From CAYOBW01 sp964402115 (GTDB taxonomy: Bacteria > Verrucomicrobiota > Kiritimatiellia > UBA8416 > CAYOBW01), in assembly GCA_964402115.1 (NCBI GenBank), contig CAYOBW010000012.1:1-57028 (forward strand): 57,028 bases of DNA, written 5' to 3'. A program made the translations under genes and the position numbers. Of this stretch, positions 17,455 through 24,978 are shown piece by piece. Below the pieces are notes generated by a model. It saw only the letters and a list, made by a program, of their open reading frames with translations. It searched no databases and was not told the origin of the DNA. Position 1 is the first letter of the stretch, and each line of letters starts with the position of its first letter.

Positions 17455-18429
17455 CTAGTCCTGAATCGCCTTCAGACGATCTGCGAAGCGCGTCCGGAAA
17501 TCCGCCTTTGCCGGGTCGGACAAGAGTGCCCGCTCGATGGTGGCGAGCACCTTGTCCACGTTCTCCGCGTACCGATCCAGATACTGCTCGGCGCGTCCCT
17601 TGGCCATGCCGTAGAAATCGGCCAGTTTCAGAAAATCCGGCCGCCTGTAGAAGGCGTTTTGTCGAAAACTCTCCGTCTCGAACGCGTCGAATAGATCGAG
17701 GGCCGTGCGGCTTTCGTCCGGGAAGTGCAGAGACGTGCAAATCAAGTCGTAGGCCGGCGTCAGGATGTAATCGCCGAACTCGCTTTCGTACAGCGAGAAG
17801 TTCTTCAGATGCGCGTCGCCGTTCGAAAAGGCGTAGTTGAAAACGATCCGCGCAAAGAGCTTCTCGACCTCGACGGGGTAGGCCTTGCAGTGCTGCTTCA
17901 GGATCCGACCGACTTCTTCGCAGCTTCCGTCGTACTTGTAGTTCCTGCCGGCCGTTTCCGCCGTTCGGTTGGACAACTGGCAGAAATCCTCCTGCCCGAT
18001 CTTGACTCCGGCGCGCCGGTCGAACCGGCGCGTGATGTACGCGAGTTCGCCGTCCGCAAAGCGGATACAGGCGTTGACGGCTGTATTAATCCCAAAAACC
18101 TGTGATGCAATCTGCATGGTGAGGTGTTCACTGGCCGGCACGTCGGCCTTGAAGCGGGGGATATCGGTGGACGGGATAGGTTTCAGGATGAACTCCCCGT
18201 CCTTTTCCGTAGGAACGAGCTTCCCGCGGACCAACTTCAGGGAGATCTTGTCCTGAATGCCCGAAATGGACATATGCTCGGCCGCCTCCATGCGAAACTC
18301 GACGACATCCTTGCGGTTGAACGACAACCGATGCGGGAAGGCCCGATTGCCACCTGCCAGCAGGCGCTGCGCCGCGCGGCAGTAGCCCTCGTGCGGGAGA
18401 TCGGTCAGGGCTGACAGGCAGCGGAACAT
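17455..18429 (-). CDS. hipT: HipT-like serine/threonine kinase toxin (split HipA C-terminal kinase)
   Basis: A 324-residue HipA-fold kinase lacking the usual N-terminal HipA subdomain, which is encoded separately just upstream. Visible features are a Gly-rich loop beginning with the motif SIS (Ser54, Ser56) in HMSISGIQDKISLKL, an ATP-binding Lys in ILKPIPS (Lys83), the catalytic loop NGDAHLKN (Asp205, Asn210) and the metal-binding YDL (Asp228). The SIS serines and the 23-residue spacing of the two Asp match E. coli O127 HipT, which autophosphorylates both serines and phosphorylates tryptophanyl-tRNA synthetase. The start ATG follows the hipS stop codon with no gap, so translation is coupled. 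The target here is inferred, not shown; another aminoacyl-tRNA synthetase is possible. Confidence 0.85.
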   Translation of the reverse strand: MFRCLSALTDLPHEGYCRAAQRLLAGGNRAFPHRLSFNRKDVVEFRMEAAEHMSISGIQDKISLKLVRGKLVPTEKDGEFILKPIPSTDIPRFKADVPASEHLTMQIASQVFGINTAVNACIRFADGELAYITRRFDRRAGVKIGQEDFCQLSNRTAETAGRNYKYDGSCEEVGRILKQHCKAYPVEVEKLFARIVFNYAFSNGDAHLKNFSLYESEFGDYILTPAYDLICTSLHFPDESRTALDLFDAFETESFRQNAFYRRPDFLKLADFYGMAKGRAEQYLDRYAENVDKVLATIERALLSDPAKADFRTRFADRLKAIQD

Positions 18430-18759
18430 CTACGCCTCCGGTTCCGTGATGATCGTGACGGATCCAATCGTGTCGCTGTGCGCGGTCTCAAGCAACCGCC
18501 CGAAGTGGTCGTTCTCGTCCAGTTTCAGCTTGCGGCATTGAGTATCCTTCAGAATGCCTTCTGCCAGGAGCCCAAAGAAGAAGGGGAACAGGACCTTGGA
18601 GGTGTAAGGTTCAGGCCGTTTTGGGAGATTCAGACTGATCGGTCGGCTCCCTGCCGCCTTCAGATACCCGCTGGCGTACGTGAAGCGATACCCCTCTGCC
18701 GTCTCCTCGATGCGGCCGGCCAGCGAACCCCCGCAATAGACACTCCCCCTCCGACTCAC
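18430..18759 (-). CDS. hipS: HipS-like protein (split HipA N-terminal subdomain)
   Basis: A 109-residue protein equal to the N-terminal subdomain 1 of HipA. The family pattern is clear: GGSLAGRIEE near the start, then ISLNLP, FPFFFGLLAEGI, LDENDHFGRLLE and IGSVTI. In ordinary HipA this segment is fused to the kinase; here a TAG stop separates it from hipT, whose ATG follows directly. In the E. coli O127 HipBST system the equivalent HipS, not HipB, is the antitoxin that blocks the kinase. The gene begins three bases after hipB, so the three genes form one tight operon. A recent nonsense mutation in a hipA gene is less likely, because the junction lies at the domain boundary and the kinase has its own start. 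Confidence 0.82.
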   Translation of the reverse strand: MSRRGSVYCGGSLAGRIEETAEGYRFTYASGYLKAAGSRPISLNLPKRPEPYTSKVLFPFFFGLLAEGILKDTQCRKLKLDENDHFGRLLETAHSDTIGSVTIITEPEA

Positions 18760-18762
18760 GGC

Positions 18763-18978
18763 TTACTCCTTGACTTGAATCCGAAGCTCCATACCCATCG
18801 CGTGTAACACCCGATCCAGCGTCGCGATTGTCGGGTTGCCCTTCCCGGCTTCGATGTTGCTCAGGGTGTGGACGGCGATTCCCGAGATCGCACTCAGCAT
18901 GTGCTGGTCGATTTGGAGCGACATACGGCGTTTCTTAATGAGTAAACCTGCTTCCTGCATATTCATTGCAATGAACAT
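18763..18978 (-). CDS. hipB: HipB-like XRE-family antitoxin/repressor
   Basis: A small helix-turn-helix protein of 65-71 residues with the XRE/HipB pattern: LLIKKRRMSLQIDQHMLSAI, then SGIAVHTLSNIEAGKGNPTI (recognition helix region) and LDRVLHAMGMEL. Three in-frame ATGs are possible (18978, 18966, 18960), none with a good ribosome site. The likely promoter places the transcript start around 18967, which would favour 18966 or 18960 and a nearly leaderless mRNA. It is the first gene of hipB-hipS-hipT and probably represses its own operon through the palindromes upstream. In HipBST systems HipB acts mainly as the DNA-binding partner and may augment HipS. Confidence 0.82.
   Translation of the reverse strand: MFIAMNMQEAGLLIKKRRMSLQIDQHMLSAISGIAVHTLSNIEAGKGNPTIATLDRVLHAMGMELRIQVKE
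18962..18975. promoter_or_regulatory. Perfect 14-bp palindrome, candidate HipB operator 1
   Basis: TTCATTGCAATGAA is a perfect inverted repeat overlapping the presumed transcript start and the first codons of hipB. The half-site recurs in inverted orientation about 50 bases upstream, as expected for cooperative operators of an autoregulated hip operon. Confidence 0.55.
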
Positions 18979-19003
18979 AGGACATAACGAGGTTGAGTTG
19001 CAA
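18974..19003 (-). promoter_or_regulatory. Candidate sigma-70 promoter of the hip operon
   Basis: On the minus strand TTGCAA (19003-18998) and TATGTT (18979-18974) are separated by 18 bases; each box matches four of six consensus positions. The -10 box abuts the operator palindrome, so repressor bound there would block initiation. Confidence 0.4.
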
Positions 19004-19010
19004 AAGAAAA

Positions 19011-19036
19011 TTCATTGGCAAATGCATCACAATGAA
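19011..19036. promoter_or_regulatory. Candidate HipB operator 2 (spaced half-sites)
   Basis: TTCATT at 19011-19016 and AATGAA at 19031-19036 repeat the two halves of operator 1 with a 14-base spacer. The site lies just upstream of the proposed -35 box. Confidence 0.4.
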
Positions 19037-19105
19037 ATTCTGACGGTGAAGACAAGCTTCCTTGTCAGTCAGAACGCCGGCAGGGTAGGGGGTGCTCTAC
19101 GTAAC

Positions 19106-19135
19106 CAACCACCCCCTCGTGCGAGGGGGCGGTTG
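19106..19135 (-). terminator. Strong hairpin after the pseudopilin operon
   Basis: CAACC-A-CCCCCTCG (19106-19119) pairs with CGAGGGGG-C-GGTTG (19122-19135), a 13-pair stem with one A/C mismatch. It lies a few bases after the stop of the last pseudopilin gene and before the hip promoter. The T run is poor (GTTACG), so termination may be inefficient. Confidence 0.5.
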
Positions 19136-19141
19136 AGCGGG

Positions 19142-21613
19142 CTATTCCTCGCTCAGCCACTTGAACGAACGCACAAACGTGCGCCCGGTGTAGGAGTCAC
19201 GGTAGAGCGTGGCAATGGCGCGTCGCTCGCCGAGAATGATCTCGGGTTCTCCCCTGGAGGGTTTCTGATTGGCCAGCACCTGCGCCGCACAGACCACGGT
19301 GTATATGTTCTGACGGAAGGAGATCAGGTCCACGATCTGGTTAAACGCGTCTTCCAGCACGCGGTCGTGCGTGCCTTCCTGGTCCGCGGTGGGGCCGGGA
19401 TTCTTGTTCACCCACGCGGCCTTGGCGGCGTCGCGAATGGCCTTTGCGATCGGACCTCCGTTGACTTCGGACGTTCCCGATGGCCCGGAAGCCGTTTTGA
19501 ACATATCCTGGAACTTCAGGAACGGGTCCTTGGCAGAGCGCGTGGTGATGGCATCGACAATGGCATCGATGCCTTTCGCTTGCAGTTCGGCCATGTTCTT
19601 GCCCGTGGTCTGGGCGATCCCCATACCCACTTTCACGCCGCCGAACAGCGCGCGCAGCACATCCTTCTGCTGGGTATTAATGCAGACCAGTCCATTCGTG
19701 GAGTTCTCTCGCTTGGGGTCGCGCACGGTGAGGTGGTCGATAAGATAGGCCCCCGCGCCGGCATGCATGATGTCCACGGTGTCCCATGTGCCCACTTCGC
19801 CCCCATAGTTCGACAGGTAGAAGAAGCCGCACTCGCCGATGGTTTGCATCAGGCCGTCTTTGACGTAGATGGGAACACCCTGCCGCCGGTTATCGGAGTC
19901 ATGCATGTCCGTACACCACGGATTCTGGTCCCTGGCGCCGCCGCCTTTGCCCGTTATCAGGCTGAGATTCAGTCCCTTGTTGAGGGCATTGGGTGTGCCG
20001 TTGGGGTCGTTTTCCGGCCCCCACTCGTTGTTCTTGCCGTTGGAGCGGGGATCGTCCACGCCCCAAGCCCCGGGCGCCGTATAGGCAACAGGCATGTAGT
20101 TCGGCGTTGCTGTGGCGGGCTCAAATTTCGCCCCATTCCACAGCTGATAAACCTTACGCATGCCGTTGGCCTGATCCACGGGATAAATGGTGCTCCCGTC
20201 TTTGATGGCCACGCGGGCGGTGAAGAACAGGCAGTTGGTGACGGCCAGCGGGCCGTCCATGACGATAGGCCCGACGTCGAAGGTCTTGAACTGGGCATCG
20301 GGATAGCGCATGAACTCGATGGGGATCTCCACAACCTTCTTGGGCGCCGGGGCCACCGTCGAGAAGTCGAGCGTGCTAGTCGCAAAGGTCGGCGCCTTCG
20401 CTTGCGGGTTGGGGAGATCCCAGACCGCTGCCTGAAAGACGAATTTATCGCAATCGTGATACGGTTCGCTCTTGTCCACCTTGACGTAGTCGGGCCCCGT
20501 GAACGGGAACCAGAGTTCCACGGTGAACGTGTACTCATTCACGCCGCCACCCTTCTTGAGGATGATCTCGTTTATGAGCGGAATGGCCTCCCCGCCTTCC
20601 GTGTGTACCCAGGGGGCATTGTCGCCCTCGGCACTCTGCGGCACGCGGTCTTCATCCAGCCAATTCACGATGTTCCAGGCGATGTCCGGCGTGCGGTTAT
20701 TATTGTTCAGTTTGGCATCCTTGAGGGCCTGCAACAGTTTGTCGTAATAGCCGCTGATGAAGCCTGCATCGTTCTTGTACTTGTTGATCGTGTTCTTTGT
20801 CCGGTAGCAGGCGAAGTTGGTGATGCCGTTGACGTAGAACTTGTCCTCGAGTTTGACGGTCGGTGTGCCGAGATTCGCGACTTCGCTGTCGGGGAAATAC
20901 TGTGCCCGGCTCAGGTCGTAGGAGTAAGCGGACAACGTGGAGAGTTCCGTGTTGTTGAAGCAGCCGGGATTCAGCGCCAGCAGCTCGGTGACGGTGTCGT
21001 AGCGGATGTGCTTGTCCCGGCGGTTGTCCAGGAATCTCGTCTGCATGCCCGACACAAAATCGGTTACATAGTCGATGTTGATGTCGCCAGGCTCAAGCTG
21101 GCGCACGCTCGTCCAGGCGTTTGTGCCCCCTCCTACCTTGTTTCCATCGAGCAAGCCGGAGGCGTTGCAGACCAGGTACGCAAAACGGGCGCGCATCGCA
21201 GTCTTGGTGACGTAGCCCGGGAGCAGAGGTTCGACTTTGATCCACTTACAGTTCGCGGCCGCCGTTTGGGCTTTGGTCAGCAGCGACTTGGGGATGATGG
21301 CCCTGGCTTCACCTGACAGCAGGTTGGTGCAGGCATCCGTGCCCAAGGCCGAAGCATATGCTTCCTCGACGAGTTTCGGATAGCACTTGCCCTGCATGCG
21401 AATGTTGAGGTTCGTGGTGGCGACAACGAACGCTGTGTTGATCAGGTGCTCCGCACGCGCGGCGTTCGCGTGGTTGCGTGCGGCCAGTCGCTCGATGCGC
21501 ATGGCGATCGAAAACGCTACCGAGAGCAGGGTGATCACCGACAGCATGCCGATCACCATGATCAGGGCGACACCATTGCGGCTGTTGCATGTACCGGACT
21601 GGTTCTTGCTCAT
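19142..21613 (-). CDS. Large GspK/PilX-like pseudopilin assembly protein
   Basis: An 823-residue protein whose N-terminus (NGVALIMVIGMLSVITLLSV, then AMRIERLAARNHANAARAEH) is the hydrophobic helix of the PilX/GspK class: no GFTLxE, but VALIMV followed by a long amphipathic helix. GspK is the minor pseudopilin that caps the tip of type II secretion pseudopili; the usual GspK is about 330 residues, so this one is far longer, with an unrecognised globular body. ATG 21613 is chosen over ATG 21679 because GGAGGTGGAGC precedes it. It is the last gene of a seven-gene pseudopilin cluster. A central region rich in Trp and Asn, with the DNRRDKHIRYDTVTELLALNPG stretch, resembles the helical domain that follows the pilin helix in GspK. 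Confidence 0.65.
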   Translation of the reverse strand: MSKNQSGTCNSRNGVALIMVIGMLSVITLLSVAFSIAMRIERLAARNHANAARAEHLINTAFVVATTNLNIRMQGKCYPKLVEEAYASALGTDACTNLLSGEARAIIPKSLLTKAQTAAANCKWIKVEPLLPGYVTKTAMRARFAYLVCNASGLLDGNKVGGGTNAWTSVRQLEPGDINIDYVTDFVSGMQTRFLDNRRDKHIRYDTVTELLALNPGCFNNTELSTLSAYSYDLSRAQYFPDSEVANLGTPTVKLEDKFYVNGITNFACYRTKNTINKYKNDAGFISGYYDKLLQALKDAKLNNNNRTPDIAWNIVNWLDEDRVPQSAEGDNAPWVHTEGGEAIPLINEIILKKGGGVNEYTFTVELWFPFTGPDYVKVDKSEPYHDCDKFVFQAAVWDLPNPQAKAPTFATSTLDFSTVAPAPKKVVEIPIEFMRYPDAQFKTFDVGPIVMDGPLAVTNCLFFTARVAIKDGSTIYPVDQANGMRKVYQLWNGAKFEPATATPNYMPVAYTAPGAWGVDDPRSNGKNNEWGPENDPNGTPNALNKGLNLSLITGKGGGARDQNPWCTDMHDSDNRRQGVPIYVKDGLMQTIGECGFFYLSNYGGEVGTWDTVDIMHAGAGAYLIDHLTVRDPKRENSTNGLVCINTQQKDVLRALFGGVKVGMGIAQTTGKNMAELQAKGIDAIVDAITTRSAKDPFLKFQDMFKTASGPSGTSEVNGGPIAKAIRDAAKAAWVNKNPGPTADQEGTHDRVLEDAFNQIVDLISFRQNIYTVVCAAQVLANQKPSRGEPEIILGERRAIATLYRDSYTGRTFVRSFKWLSEE

Positions 21614-21675
21614 GCTCCACCTCCGTCCCGGCAGAAGACGCCGGTGCGTTTCCGATTGCGCGCTGCCGCCGGCTG

Positions 21676-22566
21676 TCAATGGGGATGCCGGTAGCCTTCA
21701 CGATTGTGGAAGTACACGCGTTTTGTGTAGCGCCTCAGGTTGCGCTCCACAAACTCGTTGACCTTCTCGGCCATCCCCCCGCGCGTTGACATGTCCGCGG
21801 CCTGGATCGCCGTCCGGGGGTCGAGAATCTCCAGGTAGATGTCAATGTACTCGGGCAGACGATCGTCGAACTTCTCGCTGAGGTAATCGCCGATCGGCGG
21901 CAGCGTGGCGCCCAGTGGATTGGGGACGAAGAACCGTAGGCAGGCCACGTTCTCGGCGAGATCGCCACCGCCCGACGGACGCCCGGGATTTACCGACGCA
22001 TCGTCGGGATCGGGGTCGAGGGGAGGGGCGACGCGAGCTCCGCCTGTCTTGTACCAGGAACGATTGCGATAGGCGTGCTGCATCGGTTTGTCCAGCAGCT
22101 CCTTGCTGAAGTAGCCCCGGCGAAGCACATAGAGTCCCTTGATCTGGGGATGCTCCTTGACGTAGTAGTGAATCTCCTGAGCTGAACGGCTTTCGTTGGC
22201 GGCTCCAGCCTCGCGCACGGACAGCATGCACACTTCGCTGTTGTCCGCCCCATAGGTTTTGAATGTGTCGCGCCCGGTCGATTTGTCCGTGGTCTGCATG
22301 GCGAAGGTTATGACGCGGTCGGCGATGGCATACTGGAGGTCGTCCGCGATCATGTTGATCGCTGCGCGCCCCGTCGTGTTGTTCTCGGCGCGGCCGGTGC
22401 CCATGGCCCAACTGCGGTTCGTTTCGGTGAAGACGGATCCCAGCATGATAACCAGCATCATCAGGATGGCAACGGCGCAGAGGAGTTCAATCAGGGAGAA
22501 TCCCCGCCGGCCTGCCGGCGTGTGACTGCCTGTCAGGCGGATCGCGTTGTAGACGACCTTTTTCAT
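21676..22566 (-). CDS. GspJ/PilW-like minor pseudopilin
   Basis: A 296-residue prepilin. A short positively charged leader ends in GRRG and is followed by the type IV prepilin helix FSLIELLCAVAILMMLVIML; cleavage by prepilin peptidase is expected after the Gly with Glu at +5. The size and place in the cluster, between a GspI-like and a GspK-like gene, fit GspJ/PilW, which sits at the tip of the pseudopilus. The body includes MIADDLQYAIADR, typical of the first strand-helix region of this class. The start lies four bases after the stop of the preceding gene, so the genes are co-transcribed. The Pro/Asp-rich loop PPLDPDPDDASVNPG is unusual. Confidence 0.72.
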   Translation of the reverse strand: MKKVVYNAIRLTGSHTPAGRRGFSLIELLCAVAILMMLVIMLGSVFTETNRSWAMGTGRAENNTTGRAAINMIADDLQYAIADRVITFAMQTTDKSTGRDTFKTYGADNSEVCMLSVREAGAANESRSAQEIHYYVKEHPQIKGLYVLRRGYFSKELLDKPMQHAYRNRSWYKTGGARVAPPLDPDPDDASVNPGRPSGGGDLAENVACLRFFVPNPLGATLPPIGDYLSEKFDDRLPEYIDIYLEILDPRTAIQAADMSTRGGMAEKVNEFVERNLRRYTKRVYFHNREGYRHPH

Positions 22567-22570
22567 AGAT

Positions 22571-23233
22571 TCAGAGCGTGCCCCGGTTGATGAACTCCGA
22601 GTAAAAGACGACAGCGTCGGTGGGCTCCAAACTGCCGTACTTGCCAGGCCAGACCAGCAGGAGTACCGTGCCCTTCTCGGGGGGGGTGGCTAAGGGCGTG
22701 ACCGTGAACTGGTAGCGGACGGAGTGGTTTAGAAGCGTCTTCCCATCCTGCTGCAAGCCGCCGCGAGGGTGTCCTGTAAAGACGGAATTCGGGAAGTCGA
22801 TTCGTCGGAAGCTGCGGTCGGTCGCCTTGACCTTCGCCACACCGCTGTCAGTCGTCCACGCACCGACGCCGGACTTCGAGAAACTGACGGCATTCTGCCA
22901 GGCAGGTTCGGCCGATAGGGTGATGCCGACCTTGCCAGCCTTCAGGTCAGTCCAGTAGGTTATCCAAGCCTTCGGATCCCCGGGATTGTCGAGCGCCCGC
23001 TTCTGTGCGGCGGCACTCAAGGCATTAAAGACGTTGTCGGCAAAAATCGTGGCTTGCGTGTCGGCCATGGCCTTGGTGTTCGAGTCCATGCCGGAAGCCA
23101 GCAGGGAGAAGACGGCCATGACGCCGATAGCGACCACCAGGATCGCCAGGGCGACCTCCATTAGGGTGAACCCGTCCCGTCCCGCCTGGTGGCGGCCCGT
23201 CGCATTTGAACTGCGGGACTGTGCCGTATGCAT
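22571..23233 (-). CDS. GspI/PilV-like minor pseudopilin
   Basis: A 220-residue prepilin with leader ...AGRDG and helix FTLMEVALAILVVAIGVMAV. The M-E-V-x-x-A-I form of the helix start and the VVAIGV segment are characteristic of GspI/PilV rather than of the major pilin. Glu +5 is present. The ribosome site is GGGAG, about 11 bases before ATG 23233. It lies 23 bases after the GspH-like gene and four bases before the GspJ-like gene, the normal G-H-I-J-K order of type II secretion pseudopilins. Confidence 0.75.
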   Translation of the reverse strand: MHTAQSRSSNATGRHQAGRDGFTLMEVALAILVVAIGVMAVFSLLASGMDSNTKAMADTQATIFADNVFNALSAAAQKRALDNPGDPKAWITYWTDLKAGKVGITLSAEPAWQNAVSFSKSGVGAWTTDSGVAKVKATDRSFRRIDFPNSVFTGHPRGGLQQDGKTLLNHSVRYQFTVTPLATPPEKGTVLLLVWPGKYGSLEPTDAVVFYSEFINRGTL

Positions 23234-23256
23234 GGCCTACTGTCTCCCGGAGGGCT

Positions 23257-23847
23257 TCAAGGGCCCAGAATCTTTGCCGCCCCTGTCAGCGGCGCAACTT
23301 CAAGCATGTTGGTGATCGCCATCGCCTTGTTGCGCGCCCACCGATCTCCCTCCAACACCATGAAGCGGTAGGGGACGATGCCGTGCCCCTTGAGGGCGCC
23401 AGACGAGGAGAAGCGGATGGCCTTCTCGGTTCCTGCGCCGAGAACGCTCCCGCCCTCGTCTGCCAGCAGGATGCCCGTGGACATCCAGTTCGTGCCCGTC
23501 ACATCCCCCCCCTTGGTGGTCGTGCCAATGACGTAGTATCCCCGTGTGTCCATGGCGGCACTGCTCTGGCAGTTGCCATAGCGGAAGTATGCACTGACGC
23601 GGTGCGAGATGGCCCACTGGCGGGCCATGCTCAGACCGGCCTTGGCCTGCAGGGTCGAACTCCTGATGGCTGCATCCCGACCGAAATCCACAAAAGCCAT
23701 GATGGATAGCGACATCATCAGCACCATCAGGGCCATCACGGCCAGCAACTCGATCAGGGTGAAACCGCCACGCGCAGACGTCGCGCAGACCTCACCGGTT
23801 CTCAGGTCCCGTGCTGACCTCGTACCAGCATATTTAAGTGCTTGCAT
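23257..23847 (-). CDS. GspH/FimT-like minor pseudopilin
   Basis: A 196-residue prepilin: leader ending SARGG, then FTLIELLAVMALMVLMMSLS. The following AIRSSTLQAKAGLSMARQWA matches the GspH/FimT pattern in which a Ser/Ala-rich helix with SMARQ or LARSEA follows the transmembrane part. The C-terminal body contains alternating short strands. Gene start is three bases after the stop of the previous pilin gene. Function: a minor subunit of a type II secretion-like pseudopilus or type IV pilus. Confidence 0.72.
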   Translation of the reverse strand: MQALKYAGTRSARDLRTGEVCATSARGGFTLIELLAVMALMVLMMSLSIMAFVDFGRDAAIRSSTLQAKAGLSMARQWAISHRVSAYFRYGNCQSSAAMDTRGYYVIGTTTKGGDVTGTNWMSTGILLADEGGSVLGAGTEKAIRFSSSGALKGHGIVPYRFMVLEGDRWARNKAMAITNMLEVAPLTGAAKILGP

Positions 23848-23850
23848 GAT

Positions 23851-24411
23851 TCAGCGCCATGAGCAGGGTTTGAACACACTGTTGGTCGTGGCCGGGGATG
23901 CACCCCAGGAGAAAACCGCCACGTCGCTTGCCACGTTTGTCACGTAGGTGGCAGCCGGTTGGTCGAGCTTAGCGTTGACATCGCACAGACCGTCGCTGTT
24001 CATGTCCATCGTGATGACATAGGGTCTAAGCCAGGGATCCAGAAAAGCCCCCTGCTTGTCCGACCCGCCGGGAATGTCCAGGTACACGCGCTTGCGCACG
24101 TTCTCCAACAACCTGGACAACACCAAGCGTTGCCCTGCCTCATCGGAGCACGTGACATCCGCAACAACTGTTTCGTCTTGCTTGGGCCACTCGCCAAAAT
24201 CATCACGGTAACCACGCAGGGCTTGCGCAATGGTCTTCGACTCCATGGACGCCTTCTGGCGCTTCATCCCGTTTCGCACGGCCTGAATACCGCCGGCCAG
24301 CATGCCGACCAGCAGGCCGATGATGGCCACGACGACCAGCAACTCCAGAAGCGTGAACCCCCCGTGCATGGACGGGAGCAGCTCCTTGCGTGTGTGACCA
24401 AGACCGTTCAT
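23851..24411 (-). CDS. Type II secretion/type IV pilus prepilin-like protein
   Basis: A 186-residue prepilin with leader ...SMHGG and helix FTLLELLVVVAIIGLLVGML, a GspG-like N-terminus, then the long helix NGMKRQKASMESKTIAQALRG. ATG 24411 is chosen over a longer frame starting at 24606 because it overlaps the preceding gene's TGA in a 4-base ATGA, a standard coupling arrangement, and because the extra N-terminus has no pilin character. The phrase SDKQGAFLDPWLRPYVI resembles the DPWG.PY motif of GspG, and MDMNSDGLCDVNAKL may be a calcium-binding loop. It is probably a second GspG-like subunit. Confidence 0.72.
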   Translation of the reverse strand: MNGLGHTRKELLPSMHGGFTLLELLVVVAIIGLLVGMLAGGIQAVRNGMKRQKASMESKTIAQALRGYRDDFGEWPKQDETVVADVTCSDEAGQRLVLSRLLENVRKRVYLDIPGGSDKQGAFLDPWLRPYVITMDMNSDGLCDVNAKLDQPAATYVTNVASDVAVFSWGASPATTNSVFKPCSWR

Positions 24412-24944
24412 TGCTGCCAACTTCCGATGATGCGGTCCTTGTGCCCTTCCGCCACAGTCGGGTTGATGGTCCAGATCACGACATTCCGTTTGACCGGTTC
24501 CGGCCATGCATCTGGCAATCCCGTGATCTGGTTGTCGTAGTCGAGATCGAAGCGCGCGTAGTACTTGAACTGCTCGATTGGCAATCCAGGCATGAGGATG
24601 GCCCAAACGTTCACGGGCGTTCCGTTCGTCACGCTTTGGAACTGCATGAACTGCATGCGTTTGCGGTTGTTATTGTCCGCATCGTTACCACCCATGAGCA
24701 CGGTCGCTGCTGCGCCGTCAATGGGGACCGCCGTTGCTTCCGCGGTCGCGAAGCTGGGCCACTTCTGGTAGGTCTGATAGTACACGGACCAGGCCCCTTC
24801 CATCTGCTCCACTTCGGCCCGTGCCTTGACTTTGCGGACAAAGCGTTTCACGGCTGCCACTGCAGGCAGCAGCAGGCCTGCCAGAATCCCGATAATGGCA
24901 ATCACAACCAGGATCTCGATCAACGTAAACGCGCGTTTTGACAT
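24408..24944 (-). CDS. Type II secretion/type IV pilus prepilin-like protein
   Basis: A 178-residue prepilin. The leader is very short (MSKRA), followed by FTLIEILVVIAIIGILAGLL and LPAVAAVKRFVRKVKARAEV. The residue before the cleavage position is Ala rather than the usual Gly, which some prepilin peptidases accept. ATG 24944 with an AGGAG site is preferred over the longer frame from 25007. The body has a Tyr/Trp-rich segment and the acidic stretch GGNDADNNNRKR and ARFDLDYDNQI, which could bind calcium as in GspG. Its TGA overlaps the ATG of the next prepilin gene. Confidence 0.72.
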   Translation of the reverse strand: MSKRAFTLIEILVVIAIIGILAGLLLPAVAAVKRFVRKVKARAEVEQMEGAWSVYYQTYQKWPSFATAEATAVPIDGAAATVLMGGNDADNNNRKRMQFMQFQSVTNGTPVNVWAILMPGLPIEQFKYYARFDLDYDNQITGLPDAWPEPVKRNVVIWTINPTVAEGHKDRIIGSWQQ

Positions 24945-24978
24945 AAGGCTGCTCCTGGATGGCCCACCACGAACTGGG

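Noticed and set aside
17174..17740. A 188-codon minus-strand frame overlapping the end of hipT
   Set aside because: It overlaps the real kinase gene in another frame, and its translation has no recognisable motif or ribosome site.
17455..18759. Reading hipS-hipT as a hipA pseudogene broken by a nonsense codon
   Set aside because: The split lies at the subdomain boundary, the kinase has its own ATG directly after the stop, and the SIS motif is specific to HipT-type kinases, so a true three-gene system is more likely.
18836..21316. An 826-codon plus-strand frame opposite hipB and the GspK-like gene
   Set aside because: It is antisense to genes with clear motifs and its product has Arg/His/Val-rich composition typical of a shadow frame.
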